Shown in pieces: positions 37,801 to 45,973 of a DNA stretch of 64,000 nucleotides. Position numbers and translations under genes: made by a program. The DNA is from Okapia johnstoni (taxonomy: Eukaryota; Chordata; Mammalia; Artiodactyla; Giraffidae): positions 32,766,001 to 32,830,000 of the forward strand of contig CM044320.1 of assembly GCA_024291935.2 (NCBI GenBank), written 5' to 3'. Position 1 is the first letter of the stretch, and each line of letters begins with the position of its first letter. Under the pieces are notes generated by a model. It saw only the letters and a program-made list of their open reading frames with translations, was not told the origin of the DNA and searched no databases.

Positions 37801-40800
37801 AATGGAAGTATTGAGAACATATGCCTGTTGTCTGGAAAATCTCTCCAATAGTCAGAAAAGACCTAATCAAAAGTTTTCACCCAACGATTTTTATTAAAAA
37901 CTCATGATATTTCTCATCTGGGAAAATAAAGTTTATTTTAAAATTGAAAAATTTTTAATCCTTTTGTGGTCTTATTAAAAAACTTTTTATTATTTATTGG
38001 AGTGTAGTTGATTAACAAGGTTGTGTTGATTTCAGGTGTACAGCAAAGTGACTCAGTTATACATATACACGTAACTATTCTTTTTCAGGTTGTTTTCCCA
38101 TTTTGGTTGTTACATAATATTTCCAAATAGACTTAAACCTGAGAAATAAGTAATGGGAACTATACGATGGTAACTTTTAAGTGTTACATTATAAGCTTGC
38201 CCGATTTGAATACAAGTGTCACACAATGTTTACTTCGACTTCACAAGATTCAGATATGTTGTAAAAAGGAATGAGTTTCAGAAAAAACCCTAAACAGCCT
38301 ACCTGATCATAAGACCACAGATACAAGAGGACACGCATGCCTATGCCAGGGTCTCTCCACTCCATTCACTGATTGCTAAGGCCGGTCAAGGCCTATTAAT
38401 GGACTTCAAACCTGCAGCTGCTCCACAGCTGAAACCCACAGCTGCAATCCTGGATGCCATAATATTTGTAAAACTATAGGATCAGTACTAAAAGACGATC
38501 TAATTAGTCAGAACTTTCTATGTTCCTTAAGCCACAGGTGTCTTGGCTCCAACTGTAGACACAGCTTACATGCTTAAGCTTAGAAGTGACTTCAGTAACA
38601 TCAGACAGCAAGAAATTAAGAGCCAATTGAAGCGAACACTGTCATGTATCCCAAAGTACTGGTGTATCTATCATTATGCTCAAAACATTTTCATTATGCT
38701 CAGATCATTTCGGCTCATTGTACTTACTCCTGATTTTCTTCTGCCACTTCATCTCATTGTAGAGATCTTCAGTTTGCTGGAAAAAGTCATTCACTTTACT
38801 TCCCTGTTCATCCCTCTCCGTGGTGTTGAATACGCGACACTTGGATTCTCGCGTGAGGTATTCACATATATTGGGGACAGGAAATACTATTTGTTCCATT
38901 GTCCTGTCATGCCGAACAATCTGAAAAACATTAATTTGCATTTGTTTTAAACTTTGGAGAATCTTAGACTACTTTCTGTTTTGAGCATGACTTCAGTAAT
39001 GATACTTTATGAATTCAGCTATGATAAAACGCCAACTTGAAATATCTGAAATAGTCCTGTATATTATTCTTTTTAAATGAGAGGAATTAACCAGACTAAT
39101 GTATCATAAGTATTATACTTCACCGTAAATAACAAAAACCAAAATCTTTATTCTTTCTCGATTAACATTAAACTCTTGCCACCCATTTTTACCTTCATGA
39201 AGTACATCAGAGAACTAGAACTAAGAGGGTCTTCACTGGGAAGTGGCTGGCTACGTAACCTTAAGCATAGCACTTGTTATATTTTTATCCTGCTCTTAGC
39301 CTGTTCTTCCTAAAAATGGCTACTGGGGAACAAATGACATATTCAACATAATGTGCTCTGAGTTCTACAGAGAAAACTGTTTAATGTCATTAAAATGTTT
39401 TTCTGATAATGGCAAACATATTTTTGTGTGTAACATTCATTCAAGCATACACTCAGATGTAAATATTTTTTGTTTTGAATTTCTCTAATTTAGTATTGGT
39501 AACAGTTTGTTGTTTAGTTGCTGAGTCATATCTGACTCTTTGTGACCCCCTGGACTCTGTCCATGGAGTTTTCAGGCAAGAATACTGGAGTGGGTTGCCA
39601 TTTCCTTCTCTAGGGGATCTTCCTAGACCAGGGATCAAACCTGCATCTCCTGCATTGGCAGGTGCACTAGGCCACCTGGGAAGCCCTGATCACAGTTTAG
39701 CTTTAGACAGAAAAACAAGTTAAATGATTTCATAGAGTCTCTATGTCACAAGGGTTCATGCAGACTACCTGTCAAGGTTCATGTTTATATACTCTATCTA
39801 GTCCTCAAAAATTAATCAGAAATTAGTCTAAGCTAAAAGAGTCATTCTATTTCCCTCTGCTACTGACTGGTATGGTGATGAGCACTTGACCTATTTCTGG
39901 AAAATGAGGCTTAAGGAGAAATATCCTGGGGCCGGAGGTGATCTCAAGGGAGATTTTGCTTTTAGAAAAGACAGAAAGCCATATGAGACAAACAAAAAAT
40001 CAAATATACAACACAAAAGCTCTTTTTCATCAGTGCCCTCTTTCTCCCTGCGTAGAAGAAAGGTGATAATGCTACTTGAAATTTTGGCAGCCATTTTGCA
40101 ACCTTGAGGTGAGATAGCACCCACATAATAAGAAAGACTTAGCTGAAAATATGGAAAAGGTCTGAGTGTTTGAAGACATCGCTGCATCATTGAATCAATT
40201 ATAGAACTACTGGTATCTCCAGACTTCCCATTATGAGGGAAAATCAAACATTTTTATTGTTTAAAAACTGTTAGCCCGGTATTTTGTTACTTGTAATTGA
40301 AGCTATCGTAAATGACATGTTATATATACAAACCACATACTAGAATACTATCATAAAACAAAGAAGAAATCTGTAGTGGTAGATAAAAATTCTTGGAACA
40401 TAGGTTAAAAAAAATCAATCATACAAAATAAGAATTGGAAGTATTTGGTATGGTAAGCAACTACATGGGAAAAAATGGTTTACTGGTTCCAACAGTGTCA
40501 AACATTAAAAAAAAAAATCTCCAGATGCATTTAAGAAATAATGTCCTGATGACTATAAGCCAAGCTTTTCAGCCCCTTTGTGCATACTATGTTTGATCCT
40601 GGTCGTTACATTTTACAAAGGACACTGACAGACTAGAGGGAGTACTGAAAGAGATGGGGATGTGTTAACGGCAAAAAGCCAAAAAAGGGATACTTTTTTC
40701 AATACACTTATACCACACATGCTTATTCAGGCCTTAGGTGAGGAGTCCTGGGAAATTCAAAGTGAAAAAGCATGAACCCCAACCTATAAAGGCTTGCAAT

Positions 40801-43407
40801 TTTGTAATCACGATGGCACCTCAAATGTCTGAACCAAGCCATCATGGTGACAGGGGAGCAAACATTCTGAACAGTAGGCAAACATGAGAGTGGGCTGGAG
40901 CACATGTTATCAAAAAACAACTTTCTGATTGTTAGCTATTCCAAATCAGATGTTTCCTCCTGAAGTAGTGAGATGGCTGTCACAGGAAGAATTTAAAGTA
41001 GAAATAGGATCATTGCAAAGCAATTCCTCCTTGGACTGGTGAACAGACTATGTAACCCATAAGGTCCTTCCCCAGGGTCTTTGAGCCTATAACATATAGA
41101 CAAGCTATTATTTTCAACAATACTCATTATTCTGAGGCTATACTTCAAGAACAGGTTTAGTATTGGAAATAAAAGGGTGATTAAGAGCAGTCCCTGCCTC
41201 AAGTAGGGGGCCAGTGACCCAGAAGAAGCTAACTGTATTCCAACATGACACCTTAAAAAAACAGAATGATCAAAATGCCTGTGGGAGTATAGTGGGATAA
41301 AATACATGAAAGCGGAGGTAATATAAGCTGATCTTTGAGTGAGCATGAGGTTGGTCAACATGAAGAATTTAGATCATCAGTCCAGATTATTCCTTTGAAC
41401 CCTTAACTTCTATATCCAGCTTCATGCATTCCTCAAGTCACCTCAAATTCAATCTATCCAAGAATCAACAAATGACCTTCTGGAACATTTGAACTGCCAA
41501 AGTTAGGATCCTTGTGCATAACACCAATTTCTGTCCATTTATTTAAACCATAAGCCCAGGGGGCATCCTTTTCCCCAGTGTTTCCCTCACCTTTCACACA
41601 GAATCCAACATCAAGCATCAAGCCCTGTGTATATGTATATGTGTGTGATATAATATATAGTGTCTCTTTCCTCCAATCTGTCATCTTCAATACCACCATC
41701 TCTCTCTTTCTTATCTTCCTATCTCATCTACTTGCATTCCTTGCCTCCTTCCCTTTTCCAGTCCTTTCTCCAAACAGCAATTTGAATAATCTTTGAAAAG
41801 AATCATTCCCTTTCCTATGTTCTTTCTGTTTCCCTTCATTCAATTCTACCTGGAATTCCATGCCCAAACTTCAGTAGAAAGAAACCTCTACTCAATCTTT
41901 TAATATATATTTTATGACAACCTTCTCTGTGAAATCTACCCTGAAATACCTCAGGCACAGTTAACTACTATTTTCTCTAAATATCCTTGGCCTTTGTTTA
42001 TACAATTACTACACAGAATGATATTCTCTATGTGTATGTAACTGGTAGAGAGTAAAGGCTCAGTAAACGTTTACAGAATGTATGTATTCACAGCTAAATC
42101 TCTCCTCACCGCTGAAAACCCACAAAAGTCCAGCTCCAACCAGTCCCCAGTTCTCACAGAGAGGTATTAATTCAACCCCTATCTCTGGCCCACCTACTAT
42201 TCCATCTATTCCTGATATTCTCTTCTAATTACTAACCTTGTTCTTTGGCCTCTGGGACCTTCCATAGAACCTTGGTGGTTTGATGATCTATTTGTATCAA
42301 TTCTTCTGGCTTCCTAACTTTGCCAGCTTCTCAGCACCTAAGCACCTGAGATAGTGAGCAATGTTTTTGCTGTGGGTGCAAAAACCCCAGCTCGTGGGTT
42401 GCACTAGGTCATGTCTCCCACCAAAGCTATTAATGTTCATAAATGTGAGCAAGGGATCTACTTTGTAACACAATGTAATAATGATCATTACTGCAAAGGT
42501 TTGGCAACAGTAAACAAGAAGGTACAGTGATTATGTACCCTGAGAGTTAACAGCAGTAATGCCATTGTGCACTTTGCTAAAAACTAAAAAATATCTGCCA
42601 AAGTGGGTGAATGCATGAATGTAAATTACCTTGACAGGCGTCAACTGTTCTACTCACTTCTGCCTGATCATCTCTGCCAATCAGTGTCAAAGTGATACCA
42701 TAGCTAGTAAATGATAGCCAGATGGGTCTCACAACACATAATGATTAAGGCCATGTTGACCCACACCTCCTGAACTGCCAGCAGCCCTTAAATAAGGGCT
42801 CATTTATGGGGGCAGAGCACAACTGCTGCAGACTGAAATGGAAACTGTTAAACCATTTCAAGTCCATGCTATCAACATGAAAACTTTACTAATGCCTTCT
42901 GTTTTCCCCACCCTTCTGTACACTTGCTTACCCAGAGAGCTCTTCTTTAATAAGCCTTCCACAGTTTTTTAAAAGAAACAATTTCTTGAATGATAGAATC
43001 TATTATAATAATCCTGTCTCTAAAATATCTTCCAGGACCAAAAGAAAACAAAAACAACTTTATTAATTACAAAAGAGAATTTACATATAGTTCTGGTCAA
43101 AAAAGAAAGACAATTTTGAAAGACGTGCACATTGATTTCTTATAGACCACCCCTCACATCTCCTCTTCTGGTACATATGTTGATACTTTCACAGTTTACA
43201 TCACTCAAGTCTACATCATTGTTCTAGGAAACAATTATGAAAATGGTATGAAAGAGAAAGTAAACATATCTTTTCACAGTTGGACCCACTGATGGTTACC
43301 TCGATCTGTGCGGTATGGTTGGCATAATACTTCAAGGCTTCATCTCCATCATCTGGATCGGATCCTGGTTTGAGCATCTGCTGTAAAAGTTTGTTGTGGC
43401 GGGCCAA
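10536..43407 (-). CDS. ITPR2: ITPR2 partial gene model (seven internal exons)
   Basis: Join of seven minus-strand exons that code for part of the type 2 IP3 receptor, a tetrameric ER calcium channel opened by IP3 and calcium. Each exon is flanked by an AG acceptor and a GT donor (GC in one case). Entry and exit phases match through the chain: 0/0, 0/1, 1/1, 1/0, 0/0, 0/1, 1/1. The total is 1057 bases with no stop or frameshift, which argues for a live gene and not a processed copy. Type 2 rather than type 1 or 3 is recalled from family sequence: [29 protein letters not shown] and [17 protein letters not shown] are type 2 wording. The window covers the end of the regulatory region to the luminal loop. 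The filter (GGGVGD in the family), TM6 and the C-terminal tail are outside. Confidence 0.96.
11392..11512 (-). mobile_element. Bov-tA SINE, 3' half
   Basis: TTGTGTCTAACTCTTTGCGA to GAGTGGGCTGCCATTTCTTC; the tRNA-like head is absent. Confidence 0.88.
11850..12260 (-). mobile_element. L2 3' remnant, antisense
   Basis: Plus-strand phrases TTTGTGCTAGGCTCTGAGGG, ATCCATTAGGGAACACAGAG and GCACAGCAAAGGCACAGACT follow the order of the L2 3' end read backwards. A 192-codon open frame across it (11873-12451) covers untranslated L2 and unique DNA and is not a gene. Confidence 0.6.
12860..13121 (+). mobile_element. BovB LINE 3' end
   Basis: AAGCTCCAATACTTTGGCCA through AAGGCGGCGACAGAGGATGA to GAACTATGAACAACAACAAC. 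5' truncated like the other short copies. Confidence 0.9.
14766..14925 (-). mobile_element. Bov-tA SINE next to a splice donor
   Basis: TGTTCAGTCACTATGTCCAA to AGGGATCAAACCTGCGAG. The tRNA-like 5' end is truncated on the side facing the exon. It lies in the gene's orientation about 23 bases into the intron after the TM5 exon. Confidence 0.9.
14948..15143 (-). CDS. ITPR2: ITPR2 exon: TM4-TM5 linker, TM5 and first luminal residues
   Basis: 196 bases, phase 0 in and 1 out. It begins [20 protein letters not shown] (the linker that couples the gate to the cytosolic domain), then [19 protein letters not shown] and [12 protein letters not shown] (TM5), then [15 protein letters not shown] is a potential N-glycosylation site on the luminal side. 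The acceptor has a very strong tract: about a dozen consecutive T before ctgtag. The donor is CAG|GTAATG, which departs from consensus at +5/+6. A Bov-tA copy in gene orientation starts about 23 bases after this donor. Confidence 0.96.
15144..18415 (-). other. ITPR2: ITPR2 intron (TM4 exon to TM5 exon), 3272 bases
   Basis: AT-rich and unusually free of recent SINEs. The only named item is the shared repeat at 17926-18096. The open frame at 16604-16999 on the minus strand has no recognisable product and no splice context. Confidence 0.85.
17926..18096 (+). repeat. Dispersed repeat, copy B (shared with 8163-8332)
   Basis: Runs from GTAAATAAGTTTAACAACAA to CAATGAATTCAGT. It lacks the hAT-like edges that surround copy A, so the shared block either moved on its own or the edges here are lost. 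By eye roughly four fifths of bases agree. Confidence 0.85.
18416..18580 (-). CDS. ITPR2: ITPR2 exon: end of TM3 and TM4
   Basis: 165 bases, phase 0 at both ends, 55 codons. It reads [18 protein letters not shown], then [20 protein letters not shown], then [17 protein letters not shown]. The conserved [12 protein letters not shown] loop separates the end of TM3 from TM4, and FVHEFFYS leads into the TM4-TM5 linker. The acceptor is ccctttag, the donor CTG|GTGAGT. No substitution in the exon looks damaging. Confidence 0.96.
18795..19010 (+). mobile_element. MIR SINE
   Basis: Long copy: GATTAAGAGACCCAGCTCTG, TTTCCCACTACTATTATCTG, then CAGAGAACTCTTCAAAGAAT and TCCTTAGTACAATGAC, in MIR order. Confidence 0.85.
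20926..21291 (+). mobile_element. L1 3' UTR, 5' truncated
   Basis: Shows ATATGTGGAATCTAGAAGAA, GACTGGGATTGACATGTACA and the end CAACTATACTCCAATAAAAA, the ruminant/artiodactyl L1 3' end with polyadenylation signal. Confidence 0.9.
21420..21501. mobile_element. Palindromic mariner-type MITE
   Basis: An 82-base near palindrome. The left arm TTGGGTTGACTAAAAAGTTT and the inverse of the right arm (TTGGGTTAGCTAAAAAGTTT) differ at two of 20 positions. This matches the short bovine mariner-derived hairpins with TTGGGTTGGCCAAAAAGTTC-like ends. It directly abuts a BovB fragment. Confidence 0.85.
21506..21781 (+). mobile_element. BovB LINE 3' end
   Basis: CATTGGAAGGACTGATGCTG to TAGTGACTGAATAACAACAA. 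It follows the MITE with only a few bases between them. Confidence 0.9.
22070..22225 (+). mobile_element. MIR SINE
   Basis: CAGTGGAAAGACCCTGGCTT, then GGGTTCTAGTCTTGTCTCTG and ATTACTTTGGTAAATCCTCG follow the MIR 5' to core order. Confidence 0.75.
22805..22845 (+). repeat. (GT)n(GA)n microsatellite
   Basis: A GT run of about 11 units followed by a GA run of about 8 units. Confidence 0.95.
23530..23720 (-). mobile_element. MIR SINE, antisense
   Basis: CAACCCATTTTACTGATGAA, then TGAAGTTCAGAGGCATGCTA is the MIR core read in reverse (CCATTTTACAGATGAGGAAA in the family). Confidence 0.75.
25068..25125 (-). mobile_element. BovB tail fragment
   Basis: CAGTCACTCTGTCCTCTCTG then CGACCCCATGGACTGTAGCA is the very 3' end of BovB in reverse. 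It could also be the 3' end of a Bov-A SINE, which shares this tail. Confidence 0.7.
25126..25215 (+). repeat. TA/TG-rich low-complexity DNA
   Basis: ATATGTATATGTATATATGT-type sequence with GATA units, directly beside the BovB tail, which often carries such simple sequence. Confidence 0.85.
25290..25565 (-). mobile_element. L2 3' tail, antisense
   Basis: TTATTTCATTTATTCATTGT, ACATTTGTTGAGTACCAATC and ATGTTCCAGACTTTGAATGA resemble the reverse of the L2 end (ATTTGTTGAGTACCTACTAT type). Diverged. Confidence 0.55.
26338..26513 (-). CDS. ITPR2: ITPR2 exon: TM2 and start of TM3
   Basis: 176 bases, phase 1 in and 0 out. It encodes TLSPLFS, then [16 protein letters not shown] (TM2), then [17 protein letters not shown] and a second hydrophobic stretch, [17 protein letters not shown], which begins TM3. 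The acceptor is cattttacag, with a purine-interrupted and rather poor pyrimidine tract; the donor is AAT|GTAAGT. It pairs with the GC donor 9.5 kb upstream. A BovB 3' end lies about 90 bases upstream of the acceptor. Confidence 0.95.
26603..26853 (+). mobile_element. BovB LINE 3' end, close to an exon
   Basis: GAAACTCCAATACTTTGGCC to GACTGAGGGACCGAACTGAA. Antisense to ITPR2, starting about 90 bases upstream (gene sense) of the TM2 exon acceptor. Confidence 0.9.
26933..27588 (+). mobile_element. BovB LINE 3' part (about 650 bases)
   Basis: Longer copy from GGCATCCAGTCCCATCACTT. Its translation includes [17 protein letters not shown] and [15 protein letters not shown], the RTE C-terminal end. 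An in-frame TAG replaces Trp before CWRRLLR. It lies in the same direction as the copy at 26603 with about 80 unrelated bases between. Confidence 0.92.
27640..27851 (-). mobile_element. Bov-tA SINE
   Basis: CTCAGTGGTGTCTGACTCTT to TTCTTTACCACTAGCATCAC, nearly full length. Confidence 0.9.
28618..28925 (+). mobile_element. CHR-type SINE, long form
   Basis: Head TGGTGGCTTAGGGGTAAAGA, then a B-box-like GGGTTCAATTCC, then the CHR body (GTGCCACAACTATTGAGTCT, CTACTGAAGCCTGCGTGCTC) and an AAAATAAAGTTTAAAA tail. Confidence 0.88.
29033..29253 (-). mobile_element. Bov-tA SINE
   Basis: AAAGCGTTAGTTGCTTAGTC to AGTGCCACCTGGGAAGC, full length. A short TA run (29019-29030) precedes it. Confidence 0.92.
29630..29710 (+). 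mobile_element. L2/MIR 3' tail fragment (tentative)
   Basis: ACAGTGTCTAGCTTAGTACC and TTGCACATAGTTTAATG resemble the GTGCCTGGCACATAGTAGG end found in L2 and MIR. Confidence 0.45.
30114..30490. mobile_element. hAT-type DNA transposon remnant split by a Bov-tA
   Basis: Left end CAGGGGTTCCCAACCCCTGG, inner GAAGCTTCATCTGTATTTAC and AAATTGTCTTCTATGAAACT, right end CCAAAAAGGTTGGATACTGC. The ends are inverted relative to each other (CCCAACC/GGTTGG). The exact family name is uncertain. Confidence 0.75.
30258..30465 (-). mobile_element. Bov-tA SINE with 13-base target duplication
   Basis: GCCAAAAAGGTTG occurs at 30245-30257 and again at 30466-30478, exactly bracketing the SINE. This fixes the insertion point inside the hAT element. 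Confidence 0.95.
30610..30985 (+). mobile_element. L2 3' tail split by a Bov-tA
   Basis: AACTAGACTATAAGCTCCTT (left) and AGCTCCTTGAGAACAAGGTC, then GCACAGTGTCTGGCATCCAG (right) form the usual L2 end once the SINE is removed. Confidence 0.75.
30672..30875 (-). mobile_element. Bov-tA SINE with about 12-base target duplication
   Basis: ATAAGCTCCTTG is present at 30660-30671 and 30876-30887, on both sides of a full-length minus-strand copy (TGTGTTAGTCGCTCAGTTGT to GAGCCACCGGTGAAGCC). The last G may belong to the SINE. Confidence 0.95.
31862..33180 (-). mobile_element. Old L1 (L1M-type) 3' region carrying a BovB insertion
   Basis: The T-rich start TTTTTAACTTTTTATTTTAG is the reverse of the poly(A) end. 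It continues with CATTGCATTTAGCTGTCATG, TTTTGTAGAATATTTCTCAT, GTAAGGAAGAGCTTTCTCGT and TGGCCACTGGGAGATCTTTC, a well-known old L1 3' region. The element resumes after the BovB at 32034-32432. Confidence 0.8.
32034..32432 (+). mobile_element. BovB LINE 3' part inside an L1
   Basis: AGAGTTGGACCATAAAGAAG to GTGACTGAACAACAACC. The L1 reads on from ATTAAT (left) to TTTAATCTACAGACC (right), so a short target duplication is possible. Confidence 0.9.
33735..33830. mobile_element. MER5A-like hAT fragment (tentative)
   Basis: GTCACACCTCGGGAACTTGT then TAAAAAGTATGTATTTCCAG resembles part of MER5A (CATCACCTGGGAACTTGTTA in the family). Confidence 0.5.
33835..33990 (+). mobile_element. MIR SINE, 3' part
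   Basis: TTCTTCATCTAGAAGGATGA, TTTATAGAATTGTCAGGAAG and ACGTGCTTAGCACTTTGCCT follow the MIR 3' half. Confidence 0.7.
34949..35138 (-). mobile_element. Bov-tA SINE
   Basis: GTTAATCGCTCAATCGTGTG to GAGCCACCAGGGAAGCCC, nearly complete with a small deletion in the 3' region. Confidence 0.92.
35205..35300 (-). mobile_element. MIR SINE fragment
   Basis: CTTTACCTACAGCATCTCAT then AATTCTCACATAATCCTATA is the reverse of the MIR 3' half (ATCTCATTTAATCCTCACAA type). Confidence 0.65.
36048..36053 (-). promoter_or_regulatory. ITPR2: GC-type 5' splice site (GCAAGT)
   Basis: On the minus strand the exon ends GAAG and the intron starts GCAAGT. Apart from C at +2 the site matches the donor consensus (AAG before, AAGT after), as known GC donors usually do. 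The nearest GT is four bases further in; using it would leave phase 2 and break the frame with the exon at 26338-26513. Confidence 0.85.
36054..36179 (-). CDS. ITPR2: ITPR2 exon: transmembrane segment 1
   Basis: 126 bases, phase 1 in and 1 out, too short for an ATG-initiated open frame of its own. It reads [18 protein letters not shown], then [17 protein letters not shown], then GDDGDE plus one base. The hydrophobic run is TM1, and the acidic GDDGDE faces the TM1-TM2 loop. The acceptor is caccag before GTAATCC. The donor must lie after GAT GAA G, because the next exon supplies GT to complete Gly. The intron therefore begins GCAAGT, not GT. The encoded peptide fits type 2 receptors without any gap, which supports the GC site over any nearby GT. 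Confidence 0.94.
36180..38727 (-). other. ITPR2: ITPR2 intron (linker exon to TM1 exon), 2548 bases
   Basis: The smallest intron visible. Apart from an antisense L1 3' end at 37975-38105, I see only AT-rich unique sequence. Confidence 0.85.
37975..38105 (-). mobile_element. L1 3' end, antisense
   Basis: TTTTATTATTTATTGGAGTG, GTTGTGTTGATTTCAGGTGT and ACAGCAAAGTGACTCAGTTA are the reverse complement of the L1 3' end also seen at 21230 and 56140. Confidence 0.88.
38728..38920 (-). CDS. ITPR2: ITPR2 exon: linker leading to TM1
   Basis: 193 bases, phase 0 in and 1 out. It starts [20 protein letters not shown] and ends KWQKKIR plus one base. The acceptor is gtttttcag and the donor is A|GTAAGT, close to ideal. 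It encodes the conserved cytosolic stretch ([15 protein letters not shown], then [17 protein letters not shown]) that packs against the membrane domain just before TM1. No membrane segment is visible here. The open frame on the opposite strand at this place (38543-38950) is a shadow. The split codon with the next exon reads AGT (Ser). I recall Asn at this point in the human protein; this is from memory and unaligned. Confidence 0.96.
39509..39687 (-). mobile_element. Bov-tA SINE
   Basis: GTTTAGTTGCTGAGTCATAT to GGCCACCTGGGAAGCCC, with small deletions. Confidence 0.9.
41560..42085 (+). mobile_element. L2 3' remnant
   Basis: ATTCTACCTGGAATTCCATG, ACCTTCTCTGTGAAATCTAC and AGAGTAAAGGCTCAGTAAAC follow the L2 3' end. 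The 5' part (to about 41780) is pyrimidine rich and less certain. Confidence 0.6.
43300..43407 (-). CDS. ITPR2: ITPR2 exon: end of cytosolic regulatory region
   Basis: 108 bases, phase 0 at both ends, 36 codons. It begins [15 protein letters not shown] and ends HTAQIE. The acceptor reads ccccttag before TTG and the donor is GAG|gtaacc, a rather weak +4 to +6 match. The segment lies in the cytosolic linker between the modulatory domain and the channel. It holds an acidic run (SDPDDGDEA) where paralogues vary. In the family the residues just before this exon are close to NIYILAHQ. I looked for a coding match to that on the minus strand up to 64000 and found none, so the next 5' exon is probably outside the window. 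Confidence 0.95.
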
Positions 43408-43626
43408 CTAAGGGGAAAAGTGAGAAAAATGTTTCAGTTCTTTTTTCCCCCCTTTACTGAGGACGGACTTTGAAAATACTTTATCCACTTTAATACAGAG
43501 CTTCACAGTTCTGGGACTAATGGCAATTAATTCCATTTCAGGAGAGCATGTCTATCTGTAAGGCACAAACAATGACATCACTATAGCAATCTTGCATTTT
43601 TATTTGGTGATATAGGTTCTTAGCAA

Positions 43627-43838
43627 GGGCTTCCCACGTGGCATGGTGGGAAAGAATCCACTTGCAAATGCAGGAGACACAGGAGACACAGGTTTCATCC
43701 CCGGGTGGGAAAATCTCCTGGAGTAGGAAATGGCAACCCACTCCAGTGTTCTTGCCTGGAAAATTCCATGGACAGAAGAGCCTGGTGGGCTACAGTTATG
43801 GGGTTGCAAGGAGTCAGACACGACTGAGAATGCACACA
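43627..43838 (+). mobile_element. Bov-tA SINE
   Basis: GGGCTTCCCACGTGGCATGG to GAGTCAGACACGACTGAGAA, with GGAGACACA repeated twice at 43673-43690. Confidence 0.92.
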
Positions 43839-44504
43839 TGCATGCATGCTTTTAGCAGGTGACCACGTCTTGCCCAGAGTAGGTATTTAGTTACTATTGT
43901 TGATTAAATATATATCTTCAATAAATGTATAATTGTGCCAAGAAGAAGAAAAGTCCACAATGATATATAATTGATACTCCTCATAATAAATTTAGACTAC
44001 ATGTACACATAAAATAACTTGATGAATACTGTGATAGTTCAATGGGTAGTGGTACCAATAGAAATGGCAGCTTTTTATATGCACATAAATAGGTATCTAT
44101 ATTTCCTATAGCACCTAATCAAAGCTCTACAATTGGCAGTTTGTATTAAAATCCTATGCTTCTGCATAGTCAGATGTAAAAATTGCTGTTTTATGAGTAC
44201 AGAGCTCAGTTTTATTAAGATTGAAACCAAACATTTAAAACACAAAAATTTCATTATAAATTATCTTAAATGGTTGTCAATAGAACGAATGTTTCTCTCT
44301 CATTTGAATGTCTATGGCATTTGTTGGCCAGTTCTCTCACTTTGTAGATAACTAATACATATTGCCTTCAGATAGCTCTTTTATGGTTGTCTTGAACAAT
44401 CTCTAAAAACCTCATAATGTCTTTAACCTTTCAGATTTTCTATTAAGCCCTAAGTTCCCTGAGGGCTTCTGGTAACAAAACTCTGACATATAATTCTTTT
44501 ATTC

Positions 44505-44745
44505 ATAGCACCATTCCTATCTCTTACTCTGTGCCAGACACTATCCTAAACATTTAGGTACATGAATACATGTGAACCTAGTAAGAAATCCTGGGGTAAG
44601 CACTATTATCCCCATTTTACAGACAGGAAAACTGAGGCACAGAATATTTAAGGAACTTGTCTGTGAGAACATAGCTTTCGAACTAATGATAGATCCAGTA
44701 TTGAACTCAAAGCAGCATGGTTCCAGAATCAATACTTTCATCAAC
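44505..44745 (-). mobile_element. MIR SINE, antisense, long copy
   Basis: CTCTGTGCCAGACACTATCC, TATTATCCCCATTTTACAGA and GGAAAACTGAGGCACAGAAT: one of the best preserved MIRs in the window. Confidence 0.92.
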
Positions 44746-45119
44746 ATGAAAGAGCAATAGATAAGTCTTTGTATTATTCATTAAATGTTGTTATAAATTA
44801 TGGGTATGAAGAATAGTAATAAATTTTAAACAATAATCCTGAATCTATGAAACTAAATAAATATCATCCTTGTTAGTGATAATTCGGTAAGTTATATATT
44901 CATTCCATTGATGCTGCTCCTCATTTTTATTAAACTATTATTTTAGAATTGGCTTTCAGGGATATTTATAAATCACTCCAGAAACCCATTCCTATTTTAT
45001 TTTCATATTTAATTTTTGACTGAAATGTGAATTATACAGATTTTATTACAAACCATAGTCATAAAACTTGTTGTGACTTGCAGGTGTTTCTAAAACTCTA
45101 AATGAGTTTCAAAAGATAA

Positions 45120-45960
45120 ACTTATGGTAATCATTTAGGCACATTAGCATATGTTCTAGGAAATGGCCAGTTCTTGAAGGCATGAACTGGCATGATTTGT
45201 TTATCGATTGGATCTGAGGCATGAGAGAAAGAAAAGAGTTAAGGATGACTCCAAAATTATTGACCTGAGCAAGTGAAAGTCTAGAAATGCCCTTTACTAA
45301 GGAAAAATGCAGGAGGAGCATAATTTAGGGGGTCAGTATCTGGACTTTGGTTTTGGACACAAAAAGCTTCAGATATCATTCAAAAGGAAAGAGTGAGCAG
45401 GCTCTTGATGTCTGTCTGGAATTCTAGGCAGCAGTTGGGGATGGAGCTATATGGTAGGCGTCATCAATATATGGCTGATATTTAAAACCATGACTTTTAA
45501 AGAGATCAGCTGCTGTAAGCTTAGCCAGAGAAAGGAGACCTAACGAATTCTGACAGAGGTTAGAAAGATAAGAGGCACCAGCAAAGGAGACTGGGAAAGT
45601 TGGGCCAGTGAAGTAGGAGCAAAGCCAGTGAAATCGGGTCTCCTGGCAGCCAAAGGAAGAAAGAACTTCAAAAACGGAGGGCATGATCATCTGCATCACA
45701 TCAGATGAGGACGGGGAAGTGGTCACTGGGGTTACCAACTTGGAAGTCGTGGTAACCTTCACGGTGGCAATTCAGGCAGTAGTGGACACCAATGTCTAGT
45801 AGTAGTGAGTTTGAATAAAAATGAGAGGAGAGGAAGTACAAAGACTAGTGTAGGCAGATCTTGAAGAGTGTAGGTGTTTGGGGAGCCAAGAAATAGGGTG
45901 GTAGCTAGAGAAAGGGAATTACGATGAAAGTTGCCATTAATGAGACTGTGGTTTTGCTGG
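45120..45960 (-). mobile_element. L2 LINE reverse transcriptase remnant
   Basis: The translation on the minus strand keeps recognisable L2 pieces: PVSFAGASYLS (about 45570-45600), SHGFKYQPYIDDAYHI with the polymerase box YIDD at 45460-45471, and FGVILNSFLSLMPQIQS then INKSC near 45180-45260. Two open frames in different phases mean frameshifts; the element is dead. Confidence 0.85.
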
Positions 45961-45973
45961 GTTAACAACATGC

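Larger units (their letters stand above)
38921..43299 (-). other. ITPR2: ITPR2 intron (regulatory exon to linker exon), 4379 bases
   Basis: Has one Bov-tA (39509-39687) and an L2 remnant (about 41560-42085). Nothing recognised in 38930-39500, 39700-41555 and 42095-43290. A minus-strand open frame at 40993-41361 has no recognisable domain. Confidence 0.85.

Noticed and set aside
38543..38950. 135-codon plus-strand open frame
   Set aside because: Opposite strand of the ITPR2 linker exon, which is clearly coding on minus.
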